Shown: positions 24,952 through 32,667, counted from the first letter of the stretch. The stretch: DNA of 40,823 nucleotides from Oscillospiraceae bacterium (GCA_017412765.1 JAFPWN010000034.1:1-40823), one strand, 5' to 3'. The notes: generated by a model not told the origin, from the letters alone. Translations and numbers: made by a program.

Positions 24952-25050
24952 CTAATAAAGCAATACGATGATTCCGGCAACAATGGCCGCCCCTGCGATC
25001 CAGATCAGCATAAATAATGCACAATACAAGGCAAGCTGCAGTATTATCAT
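24952..25050 (-). CDS. 32-aa single-helix membrane peptide
   Basis: ATG at 25050 with GAAAGGAAACAGG just upstream; stop TAG at 24952-24954. The product is almost entirely one membrane helix (MIILQLALYCALFMLIWI to the AGIIVLLY end). The intergenic AGGAGG for the next gene begins in its stop codon, so it fits the operon neatly. Possibly a small subunit or regulator of the neighbouring membrane proteins. Family not recognised. Confidence 0.55.
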   Translation of the reverse strand: MIILQLALYCALFMLIWIAGAAIVAGIIVLLY

Positions 25051-25116
25051 CCTGTTTCCTTTCTTACAATCCGGTTCGACCGCAGGCATATACTTACATC
25101 ATACACGATTTCTCTG

Positions 25117-25623
25117 TCATCGAATCACCGCAACAAGCCACCCCACAAGAGCGGCCGGGATCAGAGCGAAGATGATGCCCGGAAACAGCATCCCCTTTGC
25201 GTGAAACCACTTCTGATGATATGCCTTGTCCATATACTCGGTACCCTCCAGCCGGAACATCGTCAGATTGGCGAAAAGCACCCAATCAAGGAAGCAGGTG
25301 TCATAGATGCCGATCCACGCCATCAGGCCAAAGGCAAGCAAAAAGCCCTGCAGGAAGGTTTTCGCCCCGGCAACAAACGAACAGACCAGCAGGATACCGG
25401 TAAAGAGCAGCACGCTGAAGCCTTTGGTCAGGATCACATTTTTAGACTTGTAGCTTACGTCAATTCGCTCATGTGTTTTGAAGTATTCCTCCTGAATATC
25501 GGGCGGATAATTATGGATGCTCGCAGGGCTGTACTTTCTGTCGCCGCGATAATAGATAAATATGATCGCCGTAAAAATCGCCGCAAAGACGATCATTTCG
25601 ATCAGGATAACCCAGATACTCAT
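25117..25623 (-). CDS. Four-helix membrane protein of unknown function
   Basis: 168 aa. Helices lie near residues 5-25, 67-87, 90-115 and 145-165. A soluble loop (27-60) carries charged and aromatic residues (YRGDRKYSPASIHNYPPDIQ is the start of it). AAGGGGG lies 9 bases before the ATG. It follows another small membrane protein by 24 bp in the same operon. The two share the W-x-G-x-Y-D or I-Y-K-x-C-D followed by a loop-and-aromatic pattern and may form a complex. No named family is recognised. Confidence 0.75.
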   Translation of the reverse strand: MSIWVILIEMIVFAAIFTAIIFIYYRGDRKYSPASIHNYPPDIQEEYFKTHERIDVSYKSKNVILTKGFSVLLFTGILLVCSFVAGAKTFLQGFLLAFGLMAWIGIYDTCFLDWVLFANLTMFRLEGTEYMDKAYHQKWFHAKGMLFPGIIFALIPAALVGWLVAVIR

Positions 25624-25647
25624 ATTCAGACCCCCTTATCAATACGA

Positions 25648-26145
25648 TCAAAACAATGTGCATATCCACGCTGCCAGCGCGGAGACCGCCGGAAAGATCA
25701 CAAACAGTTTGAGCAGTTGGCTCACAATGTTGAAACCATACTTTCTTCCCTCCATCACATGCGCCGCCTCCGGGTAATAATGCTGGAAGAAGTGGAATTT
25801 CAGAAGCACGAAGTTGTCAATGAGCACCATATCGCATATTTTATAGATCGTGAAGATCATCAGGAATCGCAGAAAGAACTGCCGGAACGTGAATCCGCTT
25901 CTGAATCCGTCCCAGACGGCTATCACGCCTACGCCGAGGATCATCAGAACGCCGATCAGAAACAGCGTCCATCCGATCACCCTTGCACCATAAAAGAGCT
26001 CGTGCTCTCTCTGAATCAGCACTTTCCTTGCTTCCTTCGGAGCCGAGGAGAATAATTTATTATCCTGAATAAACGCCACGCAGGATATAAGCATTAAAGC
26101 CATCGCCGCGCAGAATACGATTGCCAGAAAAATGGTTAAAAGTAT
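25648..26145 (-). CDS. Small membrane protein with apparent AUA start codon
   Basis: An ATG-initiated reading would start at 26103, but it has no ribosome site and cuts the first helix in half. A strong AGGAGG at 26159-26154 sits exactly 8 bases before an in-frame ATA at 26145. Starting there gives 165 aa whose first residues (LLTIFLAIVFCAAMALMLIS) complete a membrane helix. No ATG, GTG or TTG lies in frame between the upstream stop (26191) and 26103. Three further helices follow. Either AUA is used, which is rare, or an original ATG has mutated and the gene is weakened. Family not recognised; partner of the next membrane protein. Confidence 0.6.
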   Translation of the reverse strand: MLLTIFLAIVFCAAMALMLISCVAFIQDNKLFSSAPKEARKVLIQREHELFYGARVIGWTLFLIGVLMILGVGVIAVWDGFRSGFTFRQFFLRFLMIFTIYKICDMVLIDNFVLLKFHFFQHYYPEAAHVMEGRKYGFNIVSQLLKLFVIFPAVSALAAWICTLF

Positions 26146-26193
26146 ATGCTTCTCCTCCTGATCTTTAATTTTTTCATCCCTTTTATCCTCTTA

Positions 26194-26222
26194 TATATGC
26201 CTGCTTACGTGCATGGCGTCAA
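26194..26222 (-). promoter_or_regulatory. Possible promoter of the membrane-protein operon
   Basis: Minus strand TTGACG (26222-26217), 17 bp, CATATA (26199-26194), overlapping TATATA at 19 bp. It predicts a start near 26187, upstream of the ATA start at 26145, which supports the longer reading of that gene. Confidence 0.4.
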
Positions 26223-26240
26223 ATCCTTTACCTATGAGCT

Positions 26241-26477
26241 TCATCTTACCGCCTTACTCATCATCGCAACGGCGCAGGGAATTCGTCCGTCAGCCAATAA
26301 TACCTTTATATTGGGATACCCTGCGTCAAGAAAGAACTGCCGGTAGCTGTCCACGGTAAACTGCCGCTTGAAATCCGCGCCGGCTTTCCCGACAGACCCG
26401 GCAAAACCGCTTGTATTTCCCTCGTCATCCTTATTTATATAGGTCGGAATTATCAGCATTCCGCCGTGTTTGCACAC
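26241..26477 (-). pseudogene. C-terminal fragment of a class I methyltransferase
   Basis: 78 residues read CKHGGMLIIPTYIN, FAGSVGKAGADFKRQFT, YRQFFLDAGYPNIKV, and DGRIPCAVAMM. These match the last third of small class I SAM-dependent methyltransferases, whose motif I (GxGxG) should lie about 100 residues earlier. Nothing of the first two-thirds is found: the frame begins at a GTG only 5 bases from a 16-bp palindrome. The gene has therefore lost its 5' part by deletion or rearrangement, and the fragment would not bind SAM. Confidence 0.7.
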
Positions 26478-26482
26478 AAGGC

Positions 26483-26498
26483 GTTAGGTATAACTAAC
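26483..26498. promoter_or_regulatory. Operator-like palindrome GTTAGGTATAACTAAC
   Basis: Imperfect dyad GTTAG-n6-CTAAC beside the 5' break of the methyltransferase fragment. It shares its ends with a second copy at 26669-26684. The pattern resembles DtxR-family iron-box operators seen before iron-uptake genes in Clostridia, but that assignment is from memory of the motif only. Confidence 0.5.
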
Positions 26499-26668
26499 CA
26501 TTAAGTAAAAAAATAACTCCATATGCGCTTTTATTGAATTCTCGGAAGCAGTACAAATATGTCCAAAACGTTTTCAGCCTCGCCCTCATCCTCCCGGTAC
26601 CCGGAACACACAGCAGCCCCGATTTACCGGCTGTCCGCCGAACAAAAATAATCCGAACATGATAAACA
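26499..26668. other. Non-coding stretch between two palindromes
   Basis: No sustained reading frame. On the minus strand a short frame starts ATG at about 26659 (MFGLFLFGGQPVNRG) and stops after 24 codons. It faintly recalls the start of small rhodanese-like proteins and could be a remnant; support is weak. Confidence 0.25.
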
Positions 26669-26684
26669 GTTAGTATGAACTAAC
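26669..26684. promoter_or_regulatory. Operator-like palindrome GTTAGTATGAACTAAC
   Basis: Perfect 6-4-6 dyad (GTTAGT, ATGA, ACTAAC), the second copy of the motif at 26483. Two copies 186 bp apart in a decayed region suggest that genes under one metalloregulator once stood here. Confidence 0.55.
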
Positions 26685-26767
26685 CGATGCTTATTTTATT
26701 CCAAAAGCGGAAGAAAATCAAGACTATTCTTCAATTTACCGTCTGTTAATATGCAGTCCCTGTACCC

Positions 26768-26798
26768 ATGATAAAATTATCCCCCGGGGGAACGTCAA
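26768..26798 (-). promoter_or_regulatory. MerR-type promoter with 19-bp spacer and central dyad
   Basis: Minus strand TTGACG (26798-26793), 19-bp spacer holding the perfect palindrome CCCCCGGGGG (26781-26790), then TATCAT (26773-26768). A 19-bp spacer with a central dyad is the hallmark of promoters activated by MerR-family regulators through DNA untwisting. A similar arm upstream (CCCCAGGGGAA, about 26806-26819) can pair with TTCCCCCGGGG to form a hairpin over the -35. No intact gene follows and no MerR gene is present in the window. Confidence 0.6.
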
Positions 26799-26827
26799 GC
26801 AAAAACATTCCCCTGGGGCGAGATTTT

Positions 26828-27067
26828 CTATTTACTCATTTCTTCTAAAAGCCCGAACAGCTTTTGCTGCGTCGGTTTCTTTTCTCCCCGGCTGGGGTTG
26901 TCTATTTCCAAGAGAAAATGATTTATGCTGTGAGTACGCAGGCAGCAAAAAACTATCGGACGGCCGGATTTCACCACTCCGAAAAGGAAGCATATTATTT
27001 GATCAATTTTTCCCTCCGGCTTCATCTCCATCATTTGTATATTTTTTTGGTATGCTTTTCCGTTCAT
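26828..27067 (-). CDS. Unrecognised 79-aa protein coupled to the hydrolase remnant
   Basis: The ATG at 27067 overlaps the stop of the hydrolase frame (ATGA), with GGAG 8 bases upstream, so it looks like a coupled gene. The product is charged at both ends (MNGKAYQKNIQMMEMKPEGK; PSRGEKKPTQQKLFGLLEEMSK split here only for landmarks) with a hydrophobic middle containing CC. No family recognised. Since its neighbours are broken it may also be a remnant, frameshifted or truncated. Confidence 0.4.
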   Translation of the reverse strand: MNGKAYQKNIQMMEMKPEGKIDQIICFLFGVVKSGRPIVFCCLRTHSINHFLLEIDNPSRGEKKPTQQKLFGLLEEMSK

Positions 27068-27486
27068 TTATTCTTCTCCACATCCTGCCAGTTATTGTTA
27101 TGAAGGATCTCCGCATTCTCTCCGACAAAGACCGCGCAAGCCTCTTCGTCTCCTCAGAGCTGCCACAGCATCCACGTCGTCATGTAGCCGTCACTGCGGG
27201 CAAGCATATCTTCGCGCTCTGTGCCGGTCGCTCTTGCGCGTACCTTAAGCACATCATCGCTGATCGCTTCATAATTCCCGACTAAGCAAGCAAGCGGCGC
27301 AACTCCGGCGTACTCCTTGGTGATATCTGTAACGCCGTTATTTCCGGCAAGGAACGGATAGGCTGCGCTTCCGGTAAATATTGTTTTATAAGCTGCACCG
27401 TTGTCTTACATAGTCACCGCTACCAAGGCTCCGGCTCCACCCTGTGAGAAACCGATGATCCCGATGTTCTCCGTGTCAAGTCTGTT
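27064..27486 (-). pseudogene. Alpha/beta-hydrolase remnant with two in-frame stops
   Basis: One minus-strand frame reads through about 140 codons: LDTENIGIIGFSQGGAGAL (nucleophile elbow GFSQG at 27453-27439), FTGSAAYPFLAGNNGVTDI, YAGVAPLACLVGNYE, ARATGTEREDML, and a VGENAEILHNNNWQDVEKNK end. The frame is broken by TAA at 27406-27408 and TGA at 27154-27156. Hydrolases of this class cleave esters with a Ser-His-Asp triad; the elbow Ser is present, but the N-terminal half is not in this frame. It is inactive as it stands. Confidence 0.65.
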
Positions 27487-27920
27487 GTTCAATTTATTTG
27501 TCCTCGACACCCCACATGCAAAGAGGGAATACATCAGACGCTTGTTTGCGAAACAAGTCCATGGGAATCTCACCCCTGCCGGGTCCTCCGCCAGCTCCGT
27601 AGAGAAGTATCATTAACCCTGTAGCGTTTCATGGCCATATCCGTAGCAGCCGGATATTTCAGAATGGTTTGGAAACGCTCGCCACCTTGCTTTCCGATAA
27701 ACCCGGGTGGGCAGGAGGGTCTTGGCGCACCTTCATTCGGCTGGGGCTTTCACCCCCGCTCAGGAACGTATCTGATGAATGTGTATTCAGTTGTCAAGCA
27801 GCGGTGAGTAGGAATTTCTCCTCTCACCCTCCTACCGCAACCTTCGAGGCTCCAAAACGACATTTATTTTTAAAAATTTCAAAAAAATTTTTTTCGCGCT
27901 GTGTTAATACTCCCAACAAA
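27487..27920. other. Unassigned segment before the lysS terminators
   Basis: About 430 bases with no convincing gene. Short minus-strand pieces look coding-like (MILLYGAGGGPGRGEIPMD in one frame, GERFQTILKYPAATDMAMKRY in another), but frames change every 30-60 codons. GGGGG-TGAAAG-CCCC forms a small hairpin near 27743-27757. It may be the scrambled 5' half of the hydrolase or an inserted repeat; I cannot decide. The part near 27860-27900 is poly-A/T rich. Confidence 0.3.
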
Positions 27921-27951
27921 CAAAAATAGCCCGCCGATTTTTCTCGGCGGG
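27921..27951 (-). terminator. Second terminator downstream of lysS
   Basis: Minus strand GCCCGCCGA / TCGGCGGGC, a perfect 9-bp stem with a 6-base loop, followed by TATTTTTG. It backs up the terminator at 27959-27993. Confidence 0.85.
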
Positions 27952-27958
27952 CACAAAA

Positions 27959-27993
27959 CAAAAAAAGACCCACTACCTTTCGATAGTGAGTCT
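27959..27993 (-). terminator. First terminator downstream of lysS
   Basis: Minus strand GACTCACTATC pairs with GGTAGTGGGTC around GAAA, followed by eight T. It lies about 125 bp past the lysS stop; the bases between (27994-28118) hold no recognised feature. The tandem pair insulates the accessory region from greA-lysS. Confidence 0.9.
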
Positions 27994-28118
27994 CTTGCAG
28001 AACAACGATGGGTTATGCCATTCAATGAGGAATCGCATATTTTTGCCTTCCGATTTGGAGATCGAAAGGAGAATTTTGGAGAATAAATTGGTGATTCGAG
28101 CCGATTTCGGCCCCTCAA

Positions 28119-30062
28119 TCAATACAGCTTAGCACCCGCAGGGATGTGGGGATCAACCATCAGAAGATGAAGTTTTTCTTCCTCGCCCTCATGGTGAACG
28201 GCACTGATCAGCATACCGCAGGATTCAATTCCCATCATGGCTCTGGGAGGCAAATTCGTGATAGCAATGCAGGTCTTACCGACAAGCTCTTCCGGCTCAT
28301 AATATGCGTGAATACCGCTCAAAATCGTCCTTTTCTCGTCAGAACCGTCATCCAAAGTGAACTTTAAGAGCTTCTTGGACTTGGGTACTGCCTCGCACGC
28401 GAGAACCTTGACAGCGCGGAAATCGCTCTTTGAGAAGGTCTCAAAATCGACGTAATCGGAGAACAGCGGCTCGATCACGACATTGGAAAAGTCGATTTTT
28501 TCCTCGACTACAGGTGTCGCTTCAACCGGCTTATCTTCCGCCTTGGTCACAGTCTTTTCGGTCTTATCGCTGTCCAAGGGCTTCATTGTCGGGAACAGCA
28601 GGACGTCGCGAATGGACTCGGAATTGGTAAGCAGCATCATAAGTCTGTCAACTCCGAAGCCGAGACCTCCCGTGGGTGGCATACCGTACTCAAGGGCGTT
28701 TATGAAGTCATAATCGACCTGCGCGCCGGTATTCGGCTCAAGCTTTTTGCGGTCTGCGACCTGCTTTTCCATTCTGCCGCGCTGATCGATAGGATCGTTC
28801 AGCTCAGAGAAGGCGTTGCCGAACTCGGTAGCGTTTATGAAGTACTCAAAACGCTCGGTAAACATGGGATCGTCGGGTTTGCGCTTGGCAAGCGGGCTGA
28901 TCTCCACCGGGTAATCGTAAATAAACGTCGGCTGGATGAGCTTCTCCTCTACGTAAGCGTCGAAGAACTCAGCGAGGATCGAGCCCTTCGTCGGGATCTC
29001 GGGAAGCGCGACGTTGTGCTCCTTTGCGCACTTTATCGCGTCCTCGTCGGTCTGCCATTCGTTGAAATCAACGCCGGAGTACTTTTTGACAGCCTCGATC
29101 ATAGTGAGCTTTTCCCAATGCCCGAGGTCGATAATATTGCCCTGATATGGCACCTGGAGCGTGCCGCAGACGTTCATGGCGACGGTCTTCATCATCTCCT
29201 CGACGATGTCCATCATGCCGTGGAAGTCGGTGTATGCCTGATAAAGCTCGATAGACGTAAACTCGGGGTTGTGCTTTGTATCCATACCCTCGTTTCGGAA
29301 AATCCTGCCGACCTCATAGACCTTCTCCATACCGCCGACAATAAGGCGCTTGAGGTAGAGTTCGGTCTCGATGCGGAGCACCATATCCATATCAAGGGTG
29401 TTGTGGTGTGTATAGAACGGGCGCGCGGAAGCGCCGATCTCAAACGGAGTGAGGATCGGAGTTTCGACTTCGAGGAAGCCCTTGGAGTCAAGGAACGCGC
29501 GAAGCTCACGCATAATGAGGCTGCGCTTGACGAAGGTATCCTTTACGTCCGGGTTCATAATAAGGTCAACGTAGCGCTGGCGATAGCGGACTTCCTTATC
29601 GGTAAGTCCGTGGAACTTCTCGGGCAGCGGACGGAGAGACTTTGAGAGAAGCTCAAGGCTCTCTGCGTGGACGCTTATCTCGCCCATCTTTGTCTTGAAA
29701 ACGTATCCCTCGATGCCTACTATGTCTCCGATATCTACCTTTCGGAAGAGCTTGAAGGACTCGTCTCCGACGGAATCGACCTTGACGTAGACCTGGATCC
29801 TGCCCTCATTGTCCATAAGGTCCGCAAAAATCGCCTTGCCCATGCCGCGCTTTGCCATGATTCTGCCGGCGATGCGAACTGTTCTCGGCTCGGCAGACTC
29901 GTCAAAGCTTGCCTTTATCTCTCCGCTCAGCGCGTTGCGCGGGTACTTTGTCTTGACAAAGGGATCGTTGCCGGCGTCCTGCAGCTCCCTGAGCTTATCG
30001 CGGCGAACCTTGAGAAGCTCGTTTAAGTCGAGCTCCTGATTGTTTATATTCTCGTTTGCCAT
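28119..30062 (-). CDS. lysS: Lysyl-tRNA synthetase (class II) with C-terminal tRNA-binding domain
   Basis: 647 aa. Charges tRNA-Lys with lysine using ATP. An N-terminal OB anticodon-binding fold (about 58-165, TVRIAGRIMAKRGMGKAIFADL) precedes the class II catalytic core (about 180-495) with motif 2 (YEVGRIFRNEGMDTKHNPEF) and motif 3 (GGLGFGVDRLMMLL). Bacterial LysRS normally ends near residue 495-505. Here a charged linker (495-525) and an extra EMAPII/Arc1p-type tRNA-binding domain (about 530-647: SKSDFRAVKVL, HPKS-like VPKSKKLLKFTLDDG, GIESCGMLISA) follow, as on MetRS. This should raise tRNA affinity. AAGGA precedes the ATG; greA lies 10 bp upstream in the same transcript. Confidence 0.96.
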   Translation of the reverse strand: MANENINNQELDLNELLKVRRDKLRELQDAGNDPFVKTKYPRNALSGEIKASFDESAEPRTVRIAGRIMAKRGMGKAIFADLMDNEGRIQVYVKVDSVGDESFKLFRKVDIGDIVGIEGYVFKTKMGEISVHAESLELLSKSLRPLPEKFHGLTDKEVRYRQRYVDLIMNPDVKDTFVKRSLIMRELRAFLDSKGFLEVETPILTPFEIGASARPFYTHHNTLDMDMVLRIETELYLKRLIVGGMEKVYEVGRIFRNEGMDTKHNPEFTSIELYQAYTDFHGMMDIVEEMMKTVAMNVCGTLQVPYQGNIIDLGHWEKLTMIEAVKKYSGVDFNEWQTDEDAIKCAKEHNVALPEIPTKGSILAEFFDAYVEEKLIQPTFIYDYPVEISPLAKRKPDDPMFTERFEYFINATEFGNAFSELNDPIDQRGRMEKQVADRKKLEPNTGAQVDYDFINALEYGMPPTGGLGFGVDRLMMLLTNSESIRDVLLFPTMKPLDSDKTEKTVTKAEDKPVEATPVVEEKIDFSNVVIEPLFSDYVDFETFSKSDFRAVKVLACEAVPKSKKLLKFTLDDGSDEKRTILSGIHAYYEPEELVGKTCIAITNLPPRAMMGIESCGMLISAVHHEGEEEKLHLLMVDPHIPAGAKLY

Positions 30063-30072
30063 TGCTTATTCC

Positions 30073-30549
30073 TTATTTCTCTATGCTGATAATTTCGTAG
30101 CTGTAATTGCCGCCGGGCGCCTCTACGATCACAGTCTCGCCGGACTCACGCCCATAAAGAGCCTTGCCGATGGGACTGTCGTCGCTGATTTTGCCATCAA
30201 GGGGGTTAGCCTCCTGCGAGCCGACGATCTTATACTTCTCAATGGAATCGAACTCGAGATCCTTAACGGTCACGATGCTGCCGAGACCGACCTTTCCGAG
30301 ATCTTCAGACTCCTCGGTGATCTCAGCGTGCTCGATGAGATCCTGGATCTCAGCCATCTTGGAATAGAGCTTGCCCTGCTCGGTCTTTGCCTCATCATAC
30401 TCGGAGTTTTCAGAAAGGTCACCGAAGCTGCGCGCCTCCTTGATCTGCTCCGCAACCTCTTTTGCACGAACGGTCTGCATATTATAGAGCTCTTTTTTCA
30501 GTTCCTCGAGGCGCTGAGCGCTCATCTTATATCTGTTAGAATCCGCCAT
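30073..30549 (-). CDS. greA: Transcription elongation factor GreA
   Basis: 158 aa, normal length. The N-terminal coiled coil (about 8-78) carries the acidic tip DLSENSEYDEAK, which enters the RNA polymerase secondary channel and stimulates cleavage of backtracked RNA. The C-terminal FKBP-like domain (82-158) has the typical SPIGKALYG and GE-x-V-x-V-x-APGG stretches. AAGGAG lies before the ATG and a consensus promoter lies directly upstream. It is co-transcribed with lysS, a common order in Firmicutes. Confidence 0.97.
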   Translation of the reverse strand: MADSNRYKMSAQRLEELKKELYNMQTVRAKEVAEQIKEARSFGDLSENSEYDEAKTEQGKLYSKMAEIQDLIEHAEITEESEDLGKVGLGSIVTVKDLEFDSIEKYKIVGSQEANPLDGKISDDSPIGKALYGRESGETVIVEAPGGNYSYEIISIEK

Positions 30550-30580
30550 TTTTGACGCTCCTTTTTAAAGTATTCGATAA

Positions 30581-30609
30581 ATTTTATTACTATTTAATTC
30601 TTTTGTCAA
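30581..30609 (-). promoter_or_regulatory. Promoter of greA-lysS
   Basis: Minus strand TTGACA (30609-30604), 17-bp AT-rich spacer, TAAAAT (30586-30581). The -35 lies inside the last codons of the preceding decarboxylase gene. No terminator separates the two, so greA-lysS may also receive read-through. Confidence 0.75.
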
Positions 30610-31903
30610 GAGATGAGCGGCAATATATTGCGCCCGGAAGTGCTTTTTCGGTACTGCTGACGCGCATTTTGCGCGAAATCAGCGTTTTTATGTAATCTAT
30701 AGTTTCATTTGTTATGATCTCGCCGGGCACGATGACCGGACTTCCCGGAGGATAGCACCAGACGTACTCCCCCGCCGTTCTGCCGGCGGAACAGTCAAGC
30801 TCGACCGGCTCCGTCGCTGTGATCTCAAAGGGATATGCCACTCTTACGGCTTTCGGGATCGGAAGCGCGTCAGCCTGCGAGAAACTGTATCCGCACGCGG
30901 AAGCAAGCCTGCCGAGCGATTTTTCGGTATCGCCAAGCCCCGCGTAAGCGATAACGTAGCCGCGCGCGGTCATCTCAAACTCGATGCCGGGATACTCTCC
31001 GCGAGGCAGAACTATTTTCGCCGGGTCATCATTTGGATATGCAAGGTCCCTGAACAATCTGAGATTCCCGAGAAGCTCGGCGCAGTCGGCCTCTCCCCTC
31101 TCAGCCATATATCGAATACATTGGTCAATGCCGTAAGTCAGCATATAACTCGGGCTTGAGGTCTGGAAAGTAACTATCGCCTTTCTGACCTCAGAGACCG
31201 GAATATCACAGTTCAGGTGCAGTATCGCGGTCTGCGTCGGACTCGGCAGAGTCTTGTGCAGGCTCTGCACGACAATATCCGCTCCGCACTGCACCGCGCT
31301 TTTATGAAAGCCTCCGAAGCCGAGATGCGCGCCATGCGCTTCGTCAACGAGAAGCCTCGCTCCGAAAGAATGGCAAATATCGGCAATCGTGGAAACGTCT
31401 GAGATAAACCCCTCGTAGGTCGGGCTCGTAATTACAACGAGGCCAGCTCTTTTCTTTTCAAGCGCCCTCTTTACACTCTCCGGCGAAACTCGCGTATAGC
31501 ACCCGAGGACCGGGTCGGTCTCAGGATAGACGTACTCCGCTCTGAGTTCAAGCAGCTCCGCGGCGTTATAGACGGACTTGTGGCAGTTTCTGCCGATGAG
31601 AATGCCCTCTCCGCGCTTTGAAAGAGCATAGATCGCGGCAAGAACTCCGCCGGTGGAGCCGCCGACGAGCGGAAAGCTGTGACGCGAGCGCCACAGCTCT
31701 GTTGCGATAGCCTCAGTTTCGGCAAAAGCGCCCTCAGGATCGTTGAAATTATCCGCTCCGGTGATCTCCGTAATATCAAAGCCTATGCCGATCTCTCTGA
31801 GCCACGGAAATTTCTCAAAATTGCGCTTGTGCCCGGGCATATACATCGGCAGCGCGCCTTTTTCGGCGTTATCTTTCAAAAAAGAAGAAAGCGGTGAGTT
31901 CAC
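30590..31903 (-). CDS. Orn/Lys/Arg decarboxylase-family PLP enzyme
   Basis: 437 aa, short version of the family (YaaO/SpeA-like) without the N-terminal wing domain. PLP enzymes of fold type I decarboxylate a basic amino acid to a polyamine precursor. Visible motifs: YMPGHKR near the N-terminus, GGSTGG (81-86) phosphate loop, Asp187 and His190 in VDEAHGAH, and Schiff-base Lys217 in SLHKTLPS. Start is GTG at 31903, overlapping the coaX stop (GTGA). Which amino acid is used (Arg, Lys or Orn) cannot be read from the sequence. Confidence 0.88.
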   Translation of the reverse strand: MNSPLSSFLKDNAEKGALPMYMPGHKRNFEKFPWLREIGIGFDITEITGADNFNDPEGAFAETEAIATELWRSRHSFPLVGGSTGGVLAAIYALSKRGEGILIGRNCHKSVYNAAELLELRAEYVYPETDPVLGCYTRVSPESVKRALEKKRAGLVVITSPTYEGFISDVSTIADICHSFGARLLVDEAHGAHLGFGGFHKSAVQCGADIVVQSLHKTLPSPTQTAILHLNCDIPVSEVRKAIVTFQTSSPSYMLTYGIDQCIRYMAERGEADCAELLGNLRLFRDLAYPNDDPAKIVLPRGEYPGIEFEMTARGYVIAYAGLGDTEKSLGRLASACGYSFSQADALPIPKAVRVAYPFEITATEPVELDCSAGRTAGEYVWCYPPGSPVIVPGEIITNETIDYIKTLISRKMRVSSTEKALPGAIYCRSSLDKRIK

Positions 31904-32667
31904 TTTGAATTTTTCTCCCAGATCTTATGAAGGCCGAGAAGAATAAGATCGTCATCGACGACCATCTCCCGCTTGCAGTTCGGGATTATCACAGAGGCAA
32001 GTCCGCCGGTAGCGATTACGGTGCATCTGTCGCCAAGCTCCGCTTCAAACCGCTCCACCATGCCGTCTATCATAGACGCCGCGCCGAGCACGACGCCGGA
32101 CTGCATAGAATCGACGGTGTTCGTTCCAATCGCCTTTTTCGGAGTGTCAAGGCGGATGAACGGAAGCTGGCTCGCGCCTCCGGAGAGCGCGTTCAGCCCG
32201 AGCTTTACGCCGGCGGTTATCGCGCCGCCGCGAAAAGAGCCGTTTCTGTCTATCGCAAAGATCGTCGTCGCCGTTCCGAGGTCAACGAGGATCATCGGCG
32301 GCTCGTACTTCGACAGCGCGCCGGCCGCGGCGACCACAAGGTCGCTCCCCGCCTCAGCGGGATTATCAATGAGTATATTGACGCCGGTCTTTACACCCTT
32401 GCCGACGATCAGCGCCTTTTTGCCGGTCACCGTTTCAGCCGCGCCGGCAAGGTACGCGGTAATATCCGGCACTACGGACGAGACTATCGCTCCCTCAAAT
32501 GCGCCGGAATCCATATCGTGCAGGTCGAGTATGCCCTTCAGAAGAAGCGCATACTCATCCCGTGTCTTATTTCTGTCGGTTGCTATTCGGCTCGTTCTGA
32601 TGATAGTATCACCGTTCATAATGCCGAGCACGATGTGAGTGTTGCCTATATCAATGCAAAGAAGCAT
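31900..32667 (-). CDS. coaX: Type III pantothenate kinase
   Basis: 255 aa, normal length. First step of coenzyme A synthesis: phosphorylates pantothenate with ATP in the cytoplasm. The ASKHA-fold motifs are clear: CIDIGNTHIVLGI (phosphate-1), VDLGTATTIFAID (phosphate-2) and GGAITAGVKLGLNALSGGAS. The type III enzyme is typical of many Clostridia. Its start shares one base with the stop of the preceding ECF S-component gene (TGATG), consistent with a pantothenate uptake and activation unit. Confidence 0.95.
   Translation of the reverse strand: MLLCIDIGNTHIVLGIMNGDTIIRTSRIATDRNKTRDEYALLLKGILDLHDMDSGAFEGAIVSSVVPDITAYLAGAAETVTGKKALIVGKGVKTGVNILIDNPAEAGSDLVVAAAGALSKYEPPMILVDLGTATTIFAIDRNGSFRGGAITAGVKLGLNALSGGASQLPFIRLDTPKKAIGTNTVDSMQSGVVLGAASMIDGMVERFEAELGDRCTVIATGGLASVIIPNCKREMVVDDDLILLGLHKIWEKNSK

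Noticed and set aside
27660-27860. Group II intron or riboswitch
   Set aside because: The GGGGGTGAAAGCCCC piece recalls structured RNA, but no domain V-like hairpin, conserved GUGYG start in context, or known riboswitch core could be established.
29016-29645. 209-aa plus-strand frame inside lysS
   Set aside because: Antisense to a highly conserved synthetase core; no independent support.
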